DNA from: Martelella mediterranea
GTDB lineage: Bacteria; Pseudomonadota; Alphaproteobacteria; Rhizobiales; Rhizobiaceae
Direction of reading: 5' to 3'
Assembly: GCA_003001975.1 (NCBI GenBank)
Contig: PVUG01000001.1
Coordinates: 310,001 to 374,000 of the forward strand
DNA: 64,000 nt
Part shown: positions 51,601 through 61,349 of the stretch, one piece after another
Layout of the letters: each line of letters starts with the position of its first letter
How positions within the stretch are numbered: the stretch's first letter is position 1
Notes under the pieces: generated by a model
The model's input: only the letters and a program-made list of their open reading frames with translations
Told to the model about the DNA's origin: nothing
The model's database searches: none
Translations under genes and position numbers: made by a program

Positions 51601-52900
51601 GACGGTGCAGCGTCGGCGCACGGTTCAAGAGCACCGGATGCTCGCGGATCACCTCGTCGAGGATATCCCAGACTTCCGGGCGTTCCTTTTCAACCAGCTT
51701 CTTGGCCTGCTTGACGGTCGAGGAATAGCCCTTGGCGTCAAGACGGGCGTAGATGAACGGCTTGAACAGTTCGAGCGCCATCTTCTTCGGCAGGCCGCAC
51801 TGGTGCAGCTTCAGCTCCGGACCGGTCACGATGACCGAACGACCGGAATAGTCGACGCGCTTGCCGAGCAGGTTCTGACGGAACCGGCCCTGCTTGCCCT
51901 TGAGCATATCGGAGATCGACTTCAGCGGACGCTTGTTGGCGCCGGTGATGACGCGTCCGCGACGACCGTTGTCGAACAGCGCATCAACCGATTCCTGAAG
52001 CATGCGCTTCTCGTTACGGATGATGATGCCCGGCGCGCGCAGCTCGATAAGCCGCTTCAGACGGTTGTTACGGTTGATCACGCGACGGTAGAGATCGTTA
52101 AGGTCGGAGGTCGCGAAACGGCCGCCATCGAGCGGCACCAGCGGACGCAGATCCGGCGGGATCACCGGAACGACCTTCATGATCATCCACTCGGGCCGAT
52201 TGCCCGACTCAAGAAAGTTCTCGACGATCTTGAGACGCTTCATCAGCTTCTTCTGCTTCAGTTCCGACGTGGTGTCGGCAAGCTCTGCGCGCAGATCGCC
52301 CGCGATCTTTTCCAGATCCATGCCGGCGAGCATTTCATAGATCGCTTCAGCACCGATATTGGCCGAGAACTGGTCTTCGCCGAACTCGTCGACGGCCAGC
52401 ATGTATTCCTCTTCCGAAAGGAGCTGGTTCTCCTTCAGATCGGTCAGGCCGGGCTCGGTGACGATATAGTTCTCGAAATAGAGAACGCGCTCGACATCCT
52501 TCAGCGTCATGTCGAGCAATGTCGAAATGCGGCTCGGCAGCGATTTCAAAAACCAGATATGAGCTACGGGCGCAGCCAGTTCGATATGGCCCATGCGCTC
52601 GCGGCGAACCCGCGACAGCGTGACTTCAACGCCGCACTTTTCGCAGATAATGCCCTTGTATTTCATGCGCTTGTACTTGCCGCACAGGCACTCATAGTCC
52701 TTCATCGGACCGAAAATACGCGAGCAGAACAGACCGTCACGTTCGGGCTTGAACGTACGGTAGTTGATGGTTTCCGGCTTCTTGATTTCGCCATAAGACC
52801 AGGAAAGGATCTTTTCCGGGCTGGCGATCGAGATCCGGATTGAATCGAAGACCTGCGCCGGCGCCTGCGGATTGAAAAGATTCATGACCTCTTGGTTCAT
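48686..52900 (-). CDS. rpoC: RNA polymerase beta' subunit
   Basis: 1404 residues, full length. Visible: N-terminal zinc site ([23 protein letters not shown] split as C-x-C..C-x2-C), catalytic NADFDGDQM with three Asp binding Mg, the trigger loop and bridge helix region ([24 protein letters not shown]) and the second zinc cluster near [20 protein letters not shown] 52900 has AAGGAG before it. The longer frame upstream (18 residues) was excluded. Cotranscribed with rpoB, 193 bases apart; that gap carries imperfect hairpin-forming sequence but no gene. Confidence 0.98.
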   Translation of the reverse strand: MNQEVMNLFNPQAPAQVFDSIRISIASPEKILSWSYGEIKKPETINYRTFKPERDGLFCSRIFGPMKDYECLCGKYKRMKYKGIICEKCGVEVTLSRVRRERMGHIELAAPVAHIWFLKSLPSRISTLLDMTLKDVERVLYFENYIVTEPGLTDLKENQLLSEEEYMLAVDEFGEDQFSANIGAEAIYEMLAGMDLEKIAGDLRAELADTTSELKQKKLMKRLKIVENFLESGNRPEWMIMKVVPVIPPDLRPLVPLDGGRFATSDLNDLYRRVINRNNRLKRLIELRAPGIIIRNEKRMLQESVDALFDNGRRGRVITGANKRPLKSISDMLKGKQGRFRQNLLGKRVDYSGRSVIVTGPELKLHQCGLPKKMALELFKPFIYARLDAKGYSSTVKQAKKLVEKERPEVWDILDEVIREHPVLLNRAPTLHRLGIQAFEPTLVEGKAIQLHPLVCTAFNADFDGDQMAVHIPLSLEAQLEARVLMMSTNNILHPANGLPIIVPSQDMVLGLYYLSIMNQNEPGEGMAFADMGELHHALENKVVTLHSKIKGRFKTVDEDGNEVSKIYETTPGRMIIGELLPKNSNVPFETCNQEMTKKNISKMIDTVYRHCGQKDTVIFCDRIMSLGFGHACRAGISFGKDDMVIPDAKHTIVAETEALVKEYEQQYNDGLITQGEKYNKVVDAWGKATEKVTEEMMARIKAVEFDPETGRQKQMNSIYMMSHSGARGSVNQMRQLGGMRGLMAKPSGEIIETPIVSNFKEGLTVNEYFNSSHGARKGLADTALKTANSGYLTRRLVDVAQDCIVNTADCGTDKGLTMTAIVDAGQVVASIGQRVLGRAALVDIEDPSTGELIVEAGRQINEADVAKIEASGIQSVQIRSALTCEVQTGVCQVCYGRDLARGTPVNIGEAVGVIAAQSIGEPGTQLTMRTFHLGGTANVVDQSFLESSYDGTVRIKNRNVLRNSDGVLVAMGRNMAVQILDQRGQERSSQKVAYGSKLFVDDGDAVKRGQRLAEWDPYTRPMMTEVAGTVDFEDLVEGLSVTETTDEATGFTKRSVIDWRSTPRGSDLKPSIVIKDENGEVMKLPRGGDARLPLSVDAILSVEPGQKVSQGDVLARSPLESAKTKDITGGLPRVAELFEARRPKDHAVIAEIDGTIRFGRDYKNKRRIQIEPAEDGVEPVEYLIPKAKPFHLQDGDYIEKGDYILDGNPAPHDILAIKGVEALASYLVNEIQEVYRLQGVVINDKHIEVIVRQMLQKIEITASGDSGYITGDIVEAIAFDNMNEELVAQGKRPAEGEPVLLGITKASLQTPSFFSAASFQETTKVLTEAAIAGKVDTLQGLKENIIVGRLIPAGTGRAMGQVRRIATTRDDLIIDARRKASGADEATPMLSSMTEENEPQPGE

Positions 52901-53093
52901 GCCTGTCTCCTTGACTGGGCGGCATCGCCCTTGCTGACAGATAAATCCGGCCAAACCCCGATGCCGGTTCTCTGTCTTTTAAAACGGTTCTAGCCGCGAA
53001 ATGCGGCAAAAATGACACTACATGCTTACCAACCGGCATGCCGTGCCGATGGTGCGCCCGGCATATTGCACGCGGGCGCACCGTCTTTTGCTG

Positions 53094-56000
53094 TTATTCC
53101 GCAGCGTCCGGCAGTTCATCGGCCTCTTCGTCACCGGGCTCATCGGCACGGTTTTCGAGTTCGACGGAAAGCCCCAGCGAGCGCATTTCCTTGACGAGAA
53201 CGTTGAATGATTCCGGAATACCGGCCTCGAACGTATCATCACCGCGAACAATGGCTTCATAGACCTTGGTACGACCGGCAACGTCATCCGACTTCACGGT
53301 CAGCATTTCCTGCAGCGTGTAGGCGGCGCCGTAAGCTTCCAGAGCCCAGACCTCCATTTCGCCGAAGCGCTGACCACCGAACTGCGCCTTACCACCAAGC
53401 GGCTGCTGGGTGACGAGCGAGTACGGACCGATCGAACGGGCATGGATCTTGTCGTCAACCAGGTGGTTGAGCTTGATCATGTACATGTAGCCCACGGTGA
53501 CCTGGCGGTCGAAGGGCTCGCCCGTACGGCCGTCGTAAAGCGTCGACTGACCCGACGGATTGTAACCCGCCCAGGACAGCATCTCGGAGACGTCGCCCTC
53601 ATGCGCACCGTCGAAGACCGGCGTGGCGATCGAAACGCCGCGCTTGGCTTCATCGGCAAGACGCACCAGGCTTTCGTCATCGAAATTCGAGACTTCGTCA
53701 CGCGCTTCCGATGCATAGACCTTGGTCAGCGTTTCCTTCAGCGGCGCGATGTCGTTGGTCTCCTGATACTCTTCGAGCATCTGGCCGATCCGCTTGCCCA
53801 TGCCGGCACAACCCCACGCAAGATGCGTTTCCAGGATCTGGCCGACATTCATGCGGCTCGGCACGCCAAGCGGGTTCAGCACGACATCGACATGGGTTCC
53901 GTCTTCCAGGAACGGCATGTCTTCGGCAGGCAGAATGCGGGAAACCACACCCTTGTTGCCGTGACGACCGGCCATCTTGTCGCCGGGCTGGATCTTGCGC
54001 TTCACAGCCACAAAGACCTTGACCATCTTCATCACGCCCGGAGGCATTTCGTCGCCGCGCTGGACCTTCTCGACCTTGTCCATGAAACGCTGTTCAAGGC
54101 GGTTCTTGGATTCGTCATACTGGCCACGGAGCGCTTCGAGTTCGGCCTGGGCTTCCTCGTCCTCAACGGCAAACATCCACCACTGCGAACGCGGGTAAGC
54201 CTCGATCACATCGTCGGAGAGCTTGACACCCTTCTTGAAGCCCTTGGGGCCGGCAATCGAGGTGTGGTCGCGCAGCATGTCTGCAAGACGGGCGTAGACG
54301 TTGCGGTCCAGAATGGCCTGCTCGTCGTCGCGGTCCTTGGCGAGACGTTCGATTTCCTCGCGCTCGATCGCCATGGCACGTTCGTCCTTTTCGACGCCGT
54401 GGCGGTTGAACACGCGGACTTCGACGATCGTGCCGAAAGTGCCGGGCGGCATGCGCATCGAGGTGTCGCGAACGTCGGAGGCCTTTTCACCGAAGATGGC
54501 GCGCAGAAGCTTTTCTTCCGGCGTCATCGGGCTTTCGCCCTTCGGCGTGATCTTGCCGACGAGGATATCGCCCGGATGCACTTCCGCACCGATGTAGACG
54601 ATACCGGCTTCATCGAGGTTCTTCAGCGCTTCTTCCGAAACGTTCGGAATGTCGCGGGTGATTTCTTCCGGACCGAGCTTGGTGTCACGGGCCATGACCT
54701 CGAATTCTTCCAGATGGATCGAGGTGAAGACGTCATCCGAAACGATCCGCTCGGAAAGCAGGATCGAGTCCTCGTAGTTGTAGCCGTTCCAGGGCATGAA
54801 CGCGACGAGCGCGTTACGGCCGAGTGCCAGATCGCCAAGGTCGGTCGACGGACCGTCGGCAATGATGTCGCCCTTGTTCAAAACGTCACCGACGCGGACC
54901 AGCGGACGCTGGTTGACGCAGGTGTTCTGGTTCGAACGCTGGAACTTCATCAGCCGGTAGATATCGACGCCGGACTTGGAGGCATCGAGGTCTTCCGTGG
55001 CGCGGATAACGATACGGGTCGCATCCACCTGGTCAACCACACCGCCACGCTTTGCAGCAATCGCAGCACCGGAGTCACGGGCAACGACCGGCTCCATGCC
55101 GGTTCCCACGAACGGCGCTTCGGCACGCAGCAGCGGCACAGCCTGACGCTGCATGTTCGAGCCCATCAGAGCGCGGTTGGCGTCATCGTTTTCCAGGAAC
55201 GGAATGAGAGCCGCAGCAACCGAAACCAGCTGCTTCGGCGACACGTCCATCAGGTTGATGTTTTCCCGCGGGGCCAGCATAACCTCACCGGCATGACGGC
55301 AGACGACGAATTCTTCCGAGAAGGAACCGTCATCATTCATCACCGAGTTGGCCTGGGCGATGTAATACTTCGCCTCTTCCATGGCCGACAGATAGATGAC
55401 CTCGTCGGTCAGCTTGCCGTCCTCGGAAATCTTGCGATACGGGCTTTCGATGAAGCCGTACTTGTTGACACGCGCAAAGGTCGCCAGCGAGTTGATCAGA
55501 CCGATGTTCGGGCCTTCCGGCGTCTCGATCGGGCAGATACGGCCGTAATGGGTCGGATGCACGTCGCGGACTTCGAAGCCCGCGCGTTCGCGCGTCAGGC
55601 CACCCGGGCCAAGCGCCGAAAGACGACGCTTGTGGGTGATTTCCGAAAGCGGGTTGATCTGGTCCATGAACTGCGACAGCTGCGAGGAACCGAAGAACTC
55701 GCGCACGGCGGCAGCCGCCGGCTTGGCGTTGATCAGGTCCTGCGGCATCACGGTGTCGATCTCGATCGAGGACATGCGTTCCTTGATCGCGCGTTCCATG
55801 CGCAGAAGGCCCAGACGATACTGGTTTTCCATCAGCTCACCGACCGAGCGGACGCGGCGATTGCCAAGGTTGTCGATATCGTCGATTTCGCCCTTGCCAT
55901 CGCGCAGGTCCACTAGCTGCTTGACCACGGCAAGGATGTCTTCCTTGCGCAGCACGCGCATCGTGTCCGGCGCATCGAGATCAAGACGCATGTTCATCTT

Positions 56001-57239
56001 GACGCGACCGACGGCCGACAGGTCGTAACGTTCGGCATCGAAGAACAGCGAATTGAACATCGCCTCGGCCGATTCCATGGTCGGCGGCTCACCCGGGCGC
56101 ATCACACGATAGATATCGAACAGCGCGTCCTGACGGTTCTCGTTCTTGTCGGCCACAAGCGTGTTGCGGATATAGGCGCCGACATTGACGTGGTCGATGT
56201 TGAGGATTCCCAGTTCATCGATGCCCTGCTCGATGATGCCGGCCAGGTTCTTCTCGTCAAGCTCTTCACCGGCTTCGAGATAGATCTCGCCGGTTTCCAT
56301 GTTGACGATGTCTTCGGCGAGGAAGGTGCCGTAAAGCTCTTCATCGGTGACCTTGAGCGCCTTCAGACCGCCTTCGGCAAGCTTCTTGAGCATGCGCGGC
56401 GTCAGCTTCTTGCCGGCCTGGACAACAACTTCGCCGCTTTCGGCGTCGATCAGATCGCTCACGACCTTCTGGCCGCGCAGACGCTCCGGCGAGAACGGCA
56501 CTTTCCAGCCGTCGCCGTCACGCTCGTAAAGCGCCTTTTCGTAGAAGGTCTCGAGGATTTCCTCGGTATCCATGCCAAGCGCCATCAAAAGCGACGTCGC
56601 CGGGATCTTGCGGCGGCGGTCGATACGGGCGTGGACGATGTCCTTGGCGTCGAATTCGATATCAAGCCAGGAACCGCGATAAGGGATCACACGGGCTGCA
56701 AACAGCAGCTTGCCGGAGGAGTGGCTCTTGCCCTTGTCGTGGTCGAAGAACACGCCCGGCGAACGGTGCATCTGCGAAACGATGACGCGCTCCGTGCCGT
56801 TGACGATGAAGGTGGCGTTGTTGGTCATCAGCGGCATATCGCCCATGTAGACCGACTGCTCCTTGATGTCCTTGATCGACTTCGCGCCGGTATCCTCGTC
56901 GATATCGAACACGATCAGGCGCAGCTTCACCTTCAGCGGCGCGGCGTAGGTCAGGTCGCGCTGCCGGCATTCCTCGACGTCGAACTTCGGCTGTTCGAAC
57001 TCATAGGATACGAACTCGAGCATCGATGCGCCCGAGAAATCAGTCATGGGAAAGACGGACTTGAAAACCGCCTGAAGCCCCTCATCCGGGCGACCGCCCT
57101 CGGGCTCTTCCACCATCAGGAACTGGTCGTATGATGCTTTCTGAACCTCGATCAGGTTCGGCATCTCCGCCACTTCCGGAATTTTTCCGAAAAACTTGCG
57201 TACGCGCCTGCGACCATTAAAGGAAAGGGTCTGAGCCAT
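53094..57239 (-). CDS. rpoB: RNA polymerase beta subunit
   Basis: 1381 residues, full length. Starts [19 protein letters not shown]; the rifampicin region reads [32 protein letters not shown] and carries the susceptible-type residues seen in wild-type rpoB (Q, D, H, R, S at the usual hot spots). NADFDG partners are in rpoC. Preceded by rplL with a long hairpin between them. Large open frames on the opposite strand are shadows. Confidence 0.98.
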   Translation of the reverse strand: MAQTLSFNGRRRVRKFFGKIPEVAEMPNLIEVQKASYDQFLMVEEPEGGRPDEGLQAVFKSVFPMTDFSGASMLEFVSYEFEQPKFDVEECRQRDLTYAAPLKVKLRLIVFDIDEDTGAKSIKDIKEQSVYMGDMPLMTNNATFIVNGTERVIVSQMHRSPGVFFDHDKGKSHSSGKLLFAARVIPYRGSWLDIEFDAKDIVHARIDRRRKIPATSLLMALGMDTEEILETFYEKALYERDGDGWKVPFSPERLRGQKVVSDLIDAESGEVVVQAGKKLTPRMLKKLAEGGLKALKVTDEELYGTFLAEDIVNMETGEIYLEAGEELDEKNLAGIIEQGIDELGILNIDHVNVGAYIRNTLVADKNENRQDALFDIYRVMRPGEPPTMESAEAMFNSLFFDAERYDLSAVGRVKMNMRLDLDAPDTMRVLRKEDILAVVKQLVDLRDGKGEIDDIDNLGNRRVRSVGELMENQYRLGLLRMERAIKERMSSIEIDTVMPQDLINAKPAAAAVREFFGSSQLSQFMDQINPLSEITHKRRLSALGPGGLTRERAGFEVRDVHPTHYGRICPIETPEGPNIGLINSLATFARVNKYGFIESPYRKISEDGKLTDEVIYLSAMEEAKYYIAQANSVMNDDGSFSEEFVVCRHAGEVMLAPRENINLMDVSPKQLVSVAAALIPFLENDDANRALMGSNMQRQAVPLLRAEAPFVGTGMEPVVARDSGAAIAAKRGGVVDQVDATRIVIRATEDLDASKSGVDIYRLMKFQRSNQNTCVNQRPLVRVGDVLNKGDIIADGPSTDLGDLALGRNALVAFMPWNGYNYEDSILLSERIVSDDVFTSIHLEEFEVMARDTKLGPEEITRDIPNVSEEALKNLDEAGIVYIGAEVHPGDILVGKITPKGESPMTPEEKLLRAIFGEKASDVRDTSMRMPPGTFGTIVEVRVFNRHGVEKDERAMAIEREEIERLAKDRDDEQAILDRNVYARLADMLRDHTSIAGPKGFKKGVKLSDDVIEAYPRSQWWMFAVEDEEAQAELEALRGQYDESKNRLEQRFMDKVEKVQRGDEMPPGVMKMVKVFVAVKRKIQPGDKMAGRHGNKGVVSRILPAEDMPFLEDGTHVDVVLNPLGVPSRMNVGQILETHLAWGCAGMGKRIGQMLEEYQETNDIAPLKETLTKVYASEARDEVSNFDDESLVRLADEAKRGVSIATPVFDGAHEGDVSEMLSWAGYNPSGQSTLYDGRTGEPFDRQVTVGYMYMIKLNHLVDDKIHARSIGPYSLVTQQPLGGKAQFGGQRFGEMEVWALEAYGAAYTLQEMLTVKSDDVAGRTKVYEAIVRGDDTFEAGIPESFNVLVKEMRSLGLSVELENRADEPGDEEADELPDAAE

Positions 57240-57420
57240 CGTCGCTCCTTGTCAATCTGCATCCGGGCCTGCAACAGACGGTTACCGATGGCCAGTCGGC
57301 TCCGTCATCATCGAGAGCCATTTCCAATACCGCCGGAAAGGCTCGATCTCCTGAATTTATCGACTATCCGAGCGCGGGACCGGTTAAGGCGGCGCTGCCC
57401 GTCGAAAGGGTCTTATTGAG

Positions 57421-57465
57421 AACCCATTACCCAAAGGCCCGAAAAGGGACTTTGGGTAATGGTTT
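57421..57465 (-). promoter_or_regulatory. Long rplL-rpoB intergenic hairpin
   Basis: A 13-bp perfect stem ccattacccaaag / ctttgggtaatgg, extended past one mismatch by two more pairs and inward by ccc/ggg around a GAAAA loop. It stands in the 291-base gap between rplL and rpoB, where E. coli has an RNase III cut and a partial terminator. No U tract, so processing is likelier than termination. Confidence 0.65.
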
Positions 57466-57530
57466 CAGGTCAGTTTTTAAGCCCTGCGGGCAGGCGCTTG
57501 CCCGCCCGCAGAACCTTGAACAAGAAAAGC

Positions 57531-57908
57531 TTACTTGAGCTCAACCTTGGCGCCAGCTGCTTCCAGCTTGCCCTTGAGTTCTTCAGCTTCGTCCTTGGAA
57601 ACGGCTTCCTTGATCGGCTTCGGAGCGCTTTCAACGAGCTCCTTGGCTTCCTTGAGGCCGAGACCGGTGATGCCACGAACTTCCTTGATGACGCCGATCT
57701 TGTTGGAGCCGGCTTCAGCCAGGACAACGTCGAATTCGGTCTTTTCTTCAGCAGCGGCAGCAGCTTCACCGGCACCACCGGCAGCAGCAACAGCAACCGG
57801 AGCAGCGGCGGAAACGCCCCACTTCTCTTCGAGCATCTTGGACAGTTCGGCGGCTTCGAGAACCGTCAGTTCAGAGAGTTCGTCTACGATTTTGGCGAGA
57901 TCAGCCAT
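57531..57908 (-). CDS. rplL: 50S ribosomal protein L7/L12
   Basis: 125 residues: N-terminal dimer domain ([32 protein letters not shown]), Ala-rich hinge and C-terminal domain with [39 protein letters not shown]. Binds elongation factors on the ribosome stalk. 64 bases after rplJ, same operon; tandem partner of L10. Confidence 0.97.
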   Translation of the reverse strand: MADLAKIVDELSELTVLEAAELSKMLEEKWGVSAAAPVAVAAAGGAGEAAAAAEEKTEFDVVLAEAGSNKIGVIKEVRGITGLGLKEAKELVESAPKPIKEAVSKDEAEELKGKLEAAGAKVELK

Positions 57909-57972
57909 GTCAGTCTTCCTTAAGTGTTTGGTTCGAACTGGGTCGAAATTTCATAAACAGCGAAAAACCGCC

Positions 57973-58491
57973 TCAAGCGGCTTCGTCCTTCGTGGCATAG
58001 GCGTTGAGCACGCGCGCAAGCTGGCTTGCGGGTGCCGAAGCAATCGTTGCGATACGCGTTGCCGGGGTCTGGATCATACCAACCAGCTTCGCACGCAGCT
58101 CGTCCAGCGAAGGCATCGTCGCAAGCGACTTGACACCATCTGCATCGAGCACGGTTGCCCCCATGGCGCCACCCAGAACAACGAGCTTGTCGTTGGTCTT
58201 GGCGAAATCCATGCAGACCTTCGGAGCCGTCACCGGGTCATCGCAAAAAGCGATGAGCGTCTGACCTGTGAACAGGTCAGCCATTCCCTCGGACTCCGTA
58301 CCCTGAAGGGCAATCCTGGCCAGGCGGTTCTTCGCGACTTTGACAGTGCCGCCCGCTTCACGCATCTTCGAACGAAAATCGTTCATCTGCGCAACGGTGA
58401 CACCGGCATAGTGGGCCACGACAACCGAACCGGAAGCCTTGAAGACTTCGTTCAGTTCCGTGACGAATTCGCGTTTTTCCGCTCTTTCCAC
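57973..58491 (-). CDS. rplJ: 50S ribosomal protein L10
   Basis: 172 residues, full length; stalk base that holds L7/L12 dimers. Family features: [41 protein letters not shown] and [15 protein letters not shown] start with GGAG eight bases before. Preceded by a 340-base leader that should hold its own translational feedback site (L10 leader). Confidence 0.96.
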   Translation of the reverse strand: MERAEKREFVTELNEVFKASGSVVVAHYAGVTVAQMNDFRSKMREAGGTVKVAKNRLARIALQGTESEGMADLFTGQTLIAFCDDPVTAPKVCMDFAKTNDKLVVLGGAMGATVLDADGVKSLATMPSLDELRAKLVGMIQTPATRIATIASAPASQLARVLNAYATKDEAA

Positions 58492-58831
58492 TGCCTATCT
58501 CCAGTTGACAGGACCATTTACGGACCTGCCGGTTTGCCTTTGCCGCAGGGGCTCTTGTCTTATCCAAGATCCCAAGCGACGCTCGAGGATCCTGCCCCCT
58601 TCAGCGCGCGATTTCTCAAGCGCCAAGGCACAACCAGGTTCGAACCAAATTGACCGCCGGGGGTTCATCACCGTCCATCGCGGAAAATAGGGTCTCACCC
58701 GTCTCATGCAGGCAAATGATTAAGGTTGCCCACCTGCAATCTCGGACAGGAAACCGGGTTTTATCCCGGTCTTTTTCCGGGCCCTGGAGCCCGGAAACTT
58801 TGCATCGGAAGCTTTCGCTTTCCGAAAAACT
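58492..58831 (-). promoter_or_regulatory. rplA-rplJ spacer with candidate L10 leader
   Basis: 340 bases without a gene between rplA and rplJ. Near rplA it has small hairpins (cggaaagcgaaagcttccg; ccgggctccagggcccgg; accggg-ataaaa-cccggt), which may end or slow the L11-L1 transcript; nearer rplJ there is a G-C rich segment (ctgcggcaaaggcaaaccgg) where the L10 leader is found in relatives. I cannot fold it fully; the assignment rests mainly on position. Confidence 0.4.
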
Positions 58832-59527
58832 TTAAGCGTTGACCGACGAGAAGTCGATCTTGACGCCGGGGCCCATGGTCGACGACAGGGCGACGCGCTT
58901 GACGTAGTTGCCCTTGGCGCCGGCCGGCTTGGCCTTGACCACGGCATCGGCGAATGCGCGGATGTTTTCTTCCAGCGCGCTCGCATCAAACGATGCCTTG
59001 CCAACACCGGCGTGTACGATACCGGCCTTTTCGACGCGGAACTCGACAGCGCCGCCCTTGGAGGCTTCAATCGCCGCCTTGACGTCCATAGTGACGGTGC
59101 CAACCTTCGGGTTCGGCATCATGCCGCGGGGGCCGAGCACCTTGCCGAGACGACCGACGAGCGGCATCATGTCCGGCGTGGCGATGCAACGATCGAAATC
59201 GATGTTGCCGCCCTGAACGGCTTCGACCAGGTCTTCGGCGCCGACAACATCCGCACCGGCTTCCTTGGCTTCATCGGCCTTGGCGCCACGGGCGAACACG
59301 GCAACGCGAACGCTCTTGCCGGTGCCGTTCGGCAGATTGACCACACCCCGGACCATCTGGTCGGCGTGACGCGGATCAACGCCCAGGTTCATGGCGACTT
59401 CGATGGTTTCGTCGAACTTGGCAACCGCGCGTTCCTTGACCATCTGAACGGCCTCGGTAAGCGGGTAAAGCTTGTTGACGTCAACACCCTCACGGGTCTT
59501 CTGAATACGCTTTGCAATCTTGGTCAT
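58832..59527 (-). CDS. rplA: 50S ribosomal protein L1
   Basis: 231 residues, full length, starting [23 protein letters not shown]. Conserved stretches [25 protein letters not shown] and [21 protein letters not shown]1 stalk protein and, in other bacteria, repressor of its own operon via the L11 leader. ATG 59527 chosen over a TTG three codons before. Five bases behind rplK. Confidence 0.97.
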   Translation of the reverse strand: MTKIAKRIQKTREGVDVNKLYPLTEAVQMVKERAVAKFDETIEVAMNLGVDPRHADQMVRGVVNLPNGTGKSVRVAVFARGAKADEAKEAGADVVGAEDLVEAVQGGNIDFDRCIATPDMMPLVGRLGKVLGPRGMMPNPKVGTVTMDVKAAIEASKGGAVEFRVEKAGIVHAGVGKASFDASALEENIRAFADAVVKAKPAGAKGNYVKRVALSSTMGPGVKIDFSSVNA

Positions 59528-59532
59528 GGCAA

Positions 59533-59961
59533 TCAACCCGTCACTTCCAGGCCCATGGCGCGGGCGGAGCCCTCGACCATCTTGATGGCACCTTCGACAT
59601 CGGCGGCATTGAGATCGCTCATCTTGGCTTCAGCAATCTTGCGCACCTGATCGGCAGAGATCGAACCGGCCTTGGCCTTGCCCGGCGTCTGCGAACCCTT
59701 CTTGATCTTCGCTTCCTGCTTCAGGAAGTAGGAGACCGGGGGCTGCTTCATCACAAAGGTGAAGGACTTGTCCTGGAAGTAGGTAATGATGACCGGGATC
59801 GGCATACCCTTTTCCATTTCCTGCGAGGCGGCGTTGAACGCCTTGCAGAATTCCATGATATTGATGCCACGCTGACCAAGCGCGGGACCGATCGGCGGGG
59901 ACGGATTTGCCGAACCTGCCGGGACCTGCAACTTGAGCTGGCCTGCAACTTTCTTAGCCAT
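59533..59961 (-). CDS. rplK: 50S ribosomal protein L11
   Basis: 142 residues starting [43 protein letters not shown]. Carries the proline-rich factor-binding N-domain and rRNA-binding C-domain ([26 protein letters not shown]). ATG 59961 is the family start. The 149-base gap to nusG has a 7-bp hairpin (60084-60105), a possible L1 feedback or processing site. Confidence 0.97.
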   Translation of the reverse strand: MAKKVAGQLKLQVPAGSANPSPPIGPALGQRGINIMEFCKAFNAASQEMEKGMPIPVIITYFQDKSFTFVMKQPPVSYFLKQEAKIKKGSQTPGKAKAGSISADQVRKIAEAKMSDLNAADVEGAIKMVEGSARAMGLEVTG

Positions 59962-60110
59962 TACTCTGCCTTTCATCTAACGGACCGTTTCCGGCCCACT
60001 CTGCCGACTGATAGCCGGCGGCTGCGGTTGCGTGGTTCGGATTAACGGAGTGCCGGCTAAAGCACCCCTCCTCCCACGCGCAATGCCCCTCTATTAAAAG
60101 GGGCAAAACT

Positions 60111-60641
60111 TCAAACTTTTTCGACCTGTCCGTATTCAAGCTCGACCGGTGTGGCGCGACCGAAGATCGAAACCTCGACCTTCAGGCGGGCGCGCTCTTC
60201 ATCGACATCCTGAACAACGCCGTTGAACGAGGCGAACGGACCGTCGGACACGCGGACGTTTTCGCCGATTTCGAAAGATACGGTCGCCTTCGGGCGCTCG
60301 ACACCTTCCTGCACCTGACCAAGAATATGCTCGGCTTCGGAATCGGGAATCGGGACAGGTTTCTGATCACTGCCGAGAAAGCCGGTCACGCGCGGCGTAT
60401 TCTTGATCAGATGAAACACTTCATCATTCAGATCGGCACGAACGAGAACATAACCCGGAAAAAACTTCCGCTCCGAATCAACCTTGCGCCCGCGGCGCAC
60501 CTCAACGACCTTTTCGGTCGGAACGAGAATGCGATCAAAGAAGTGGTCAAGCCCCTTCTGCTTCGCTTTCTCCTCGATTGCCTCGGCCACCTTCTTCTCG
60601 AAGTTGGAATAGGCATGAACAATATACCAGCGCATCGCCAT
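60111..60641 (-). CDS. nusG: Transcription antitermination/elongation factor NusG
   Basis: 176 residues: NGN domain (MRWYIVHAYSNFEKKVAEAI, FPGYVLVRADLNDEVFHLIKNTPRVTGFLG) and KOW domain (ENVRVSDGPFASFNGVVQDVDEERARLKV). Couples RNA polymerase, ribosome and Rho. GGAAGAGA stands before the ATG. 26 bases behind secE, same operon. Confidence 0.97.
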   Translation of the reverse strand: MAMRWYIVHAYSNFEKKVAEAIEEKAKQKGLDHFFDRILVPTEKVVEVRRGRKVDSERKFFPGYVLVRADLNDEVFHLIKNTPRVTGFLGSDQKPVPIPDSEAEHILGQVQEGVERPKATVSFEIGENVRVSDGPFASFNGVVQDVDEERARLKVEVSIFGRATPVELEYGQVEKV

Positions 60642-60667
60642 TATTTCTCTTCCCTGTCCTTACCCGG

Positions 60668-60868
60668 TCACGCGCCGAGATTGAGGATGAAATTCATCGC
60701 CAAGCTCATCAGCTGATCGGCGGCGAAAAAGAAAAATGCCGCAACCACCACCATCACCATAACCATCAGGGTCGAAATGACAGTTTCGCGCCGCGAAGGC
60801 CATACTACTTTGGCCGTCTCGGAGCGCACCTGCTGCAGAAACGTAAATGGATTGGTTTTCGATGCCAT
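60668..60868 (-). CDS. secE: Preprotein translocase subunit SecE
   Basis: 66 residues with the single-helix form of SecE: amphipathic NPFTFLQQVRSETAKVVWPSRRETV followed by one membrane helix (VMVMVVVAAFFFFAADQLMS). Partner of SecY/SecG. First protein gene of the secE-nusG operon, with the Trp tRNA just before it on the same strand. Confidence 0.95.
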   Translation of the reverse strand: MASKTNPFTFLQQVRSETAKVVWPSRRETVISTLMVMVMVVVAAFFFFAADQLMSLAMNFILNLGA

Positions 60869-61035
60869 AAACTGCCCACGCCTTTACGGCGCGTAAAGCG
60901 GAATATCCCAACTCCACGCACCGCGAGTCTGTCTTGCATTACATATCATTGTTTTCCAGTTTCTCAAGAGGAAAACAACATTTTCTTTATACGCATCCGC
61001 CAGCCTTCCGCCGGAAAAACCGCAGAAGCCTTGAA

Positions 61036-61111
<76 letters not shown>

Positions 61112-61349
61112 TCACCGAACCCGGCTGCATGCGTTGCCGCGCCACCCGATCCGATCTGGCGCCCCATTTACGGGGATGACGCCGTCTTGGCAAGAGTGTT
61201 TTTCACGAAAACCGGAAGAACCCCATGCAAACTAAGCCGCACACCCTTTCAGGCCGGTCATCGGCCAACCTGATCGCACAAGACCCATCATCCCGACAGG
61301 CCAGTGCGCTGCCGGGATGCAGGAAAAACGCGGCAGGCTGCCGACCGTA
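61112..61349. other. Short gap between tRNA-Trp and the dehydrogenase gene
   Basis: 238 bases with no gene seen. Must hold the promoter of tRNA-Trp-secE on the minus strand and the 3' end region of the dehydrogenase gene; I do not see a clear intrinsic terminator or a confident promoter. Confidence 0.5.

Noticed and set aside
48641-57134. Long open frames on the plus strand opposite rpoC and rpoB (up to about 820 codons)
   Set aside because: They mirror the codon pattern of highly conserved GC-rich genes on the other strand, and their translated products show no family, signal or ribosome-binding site.
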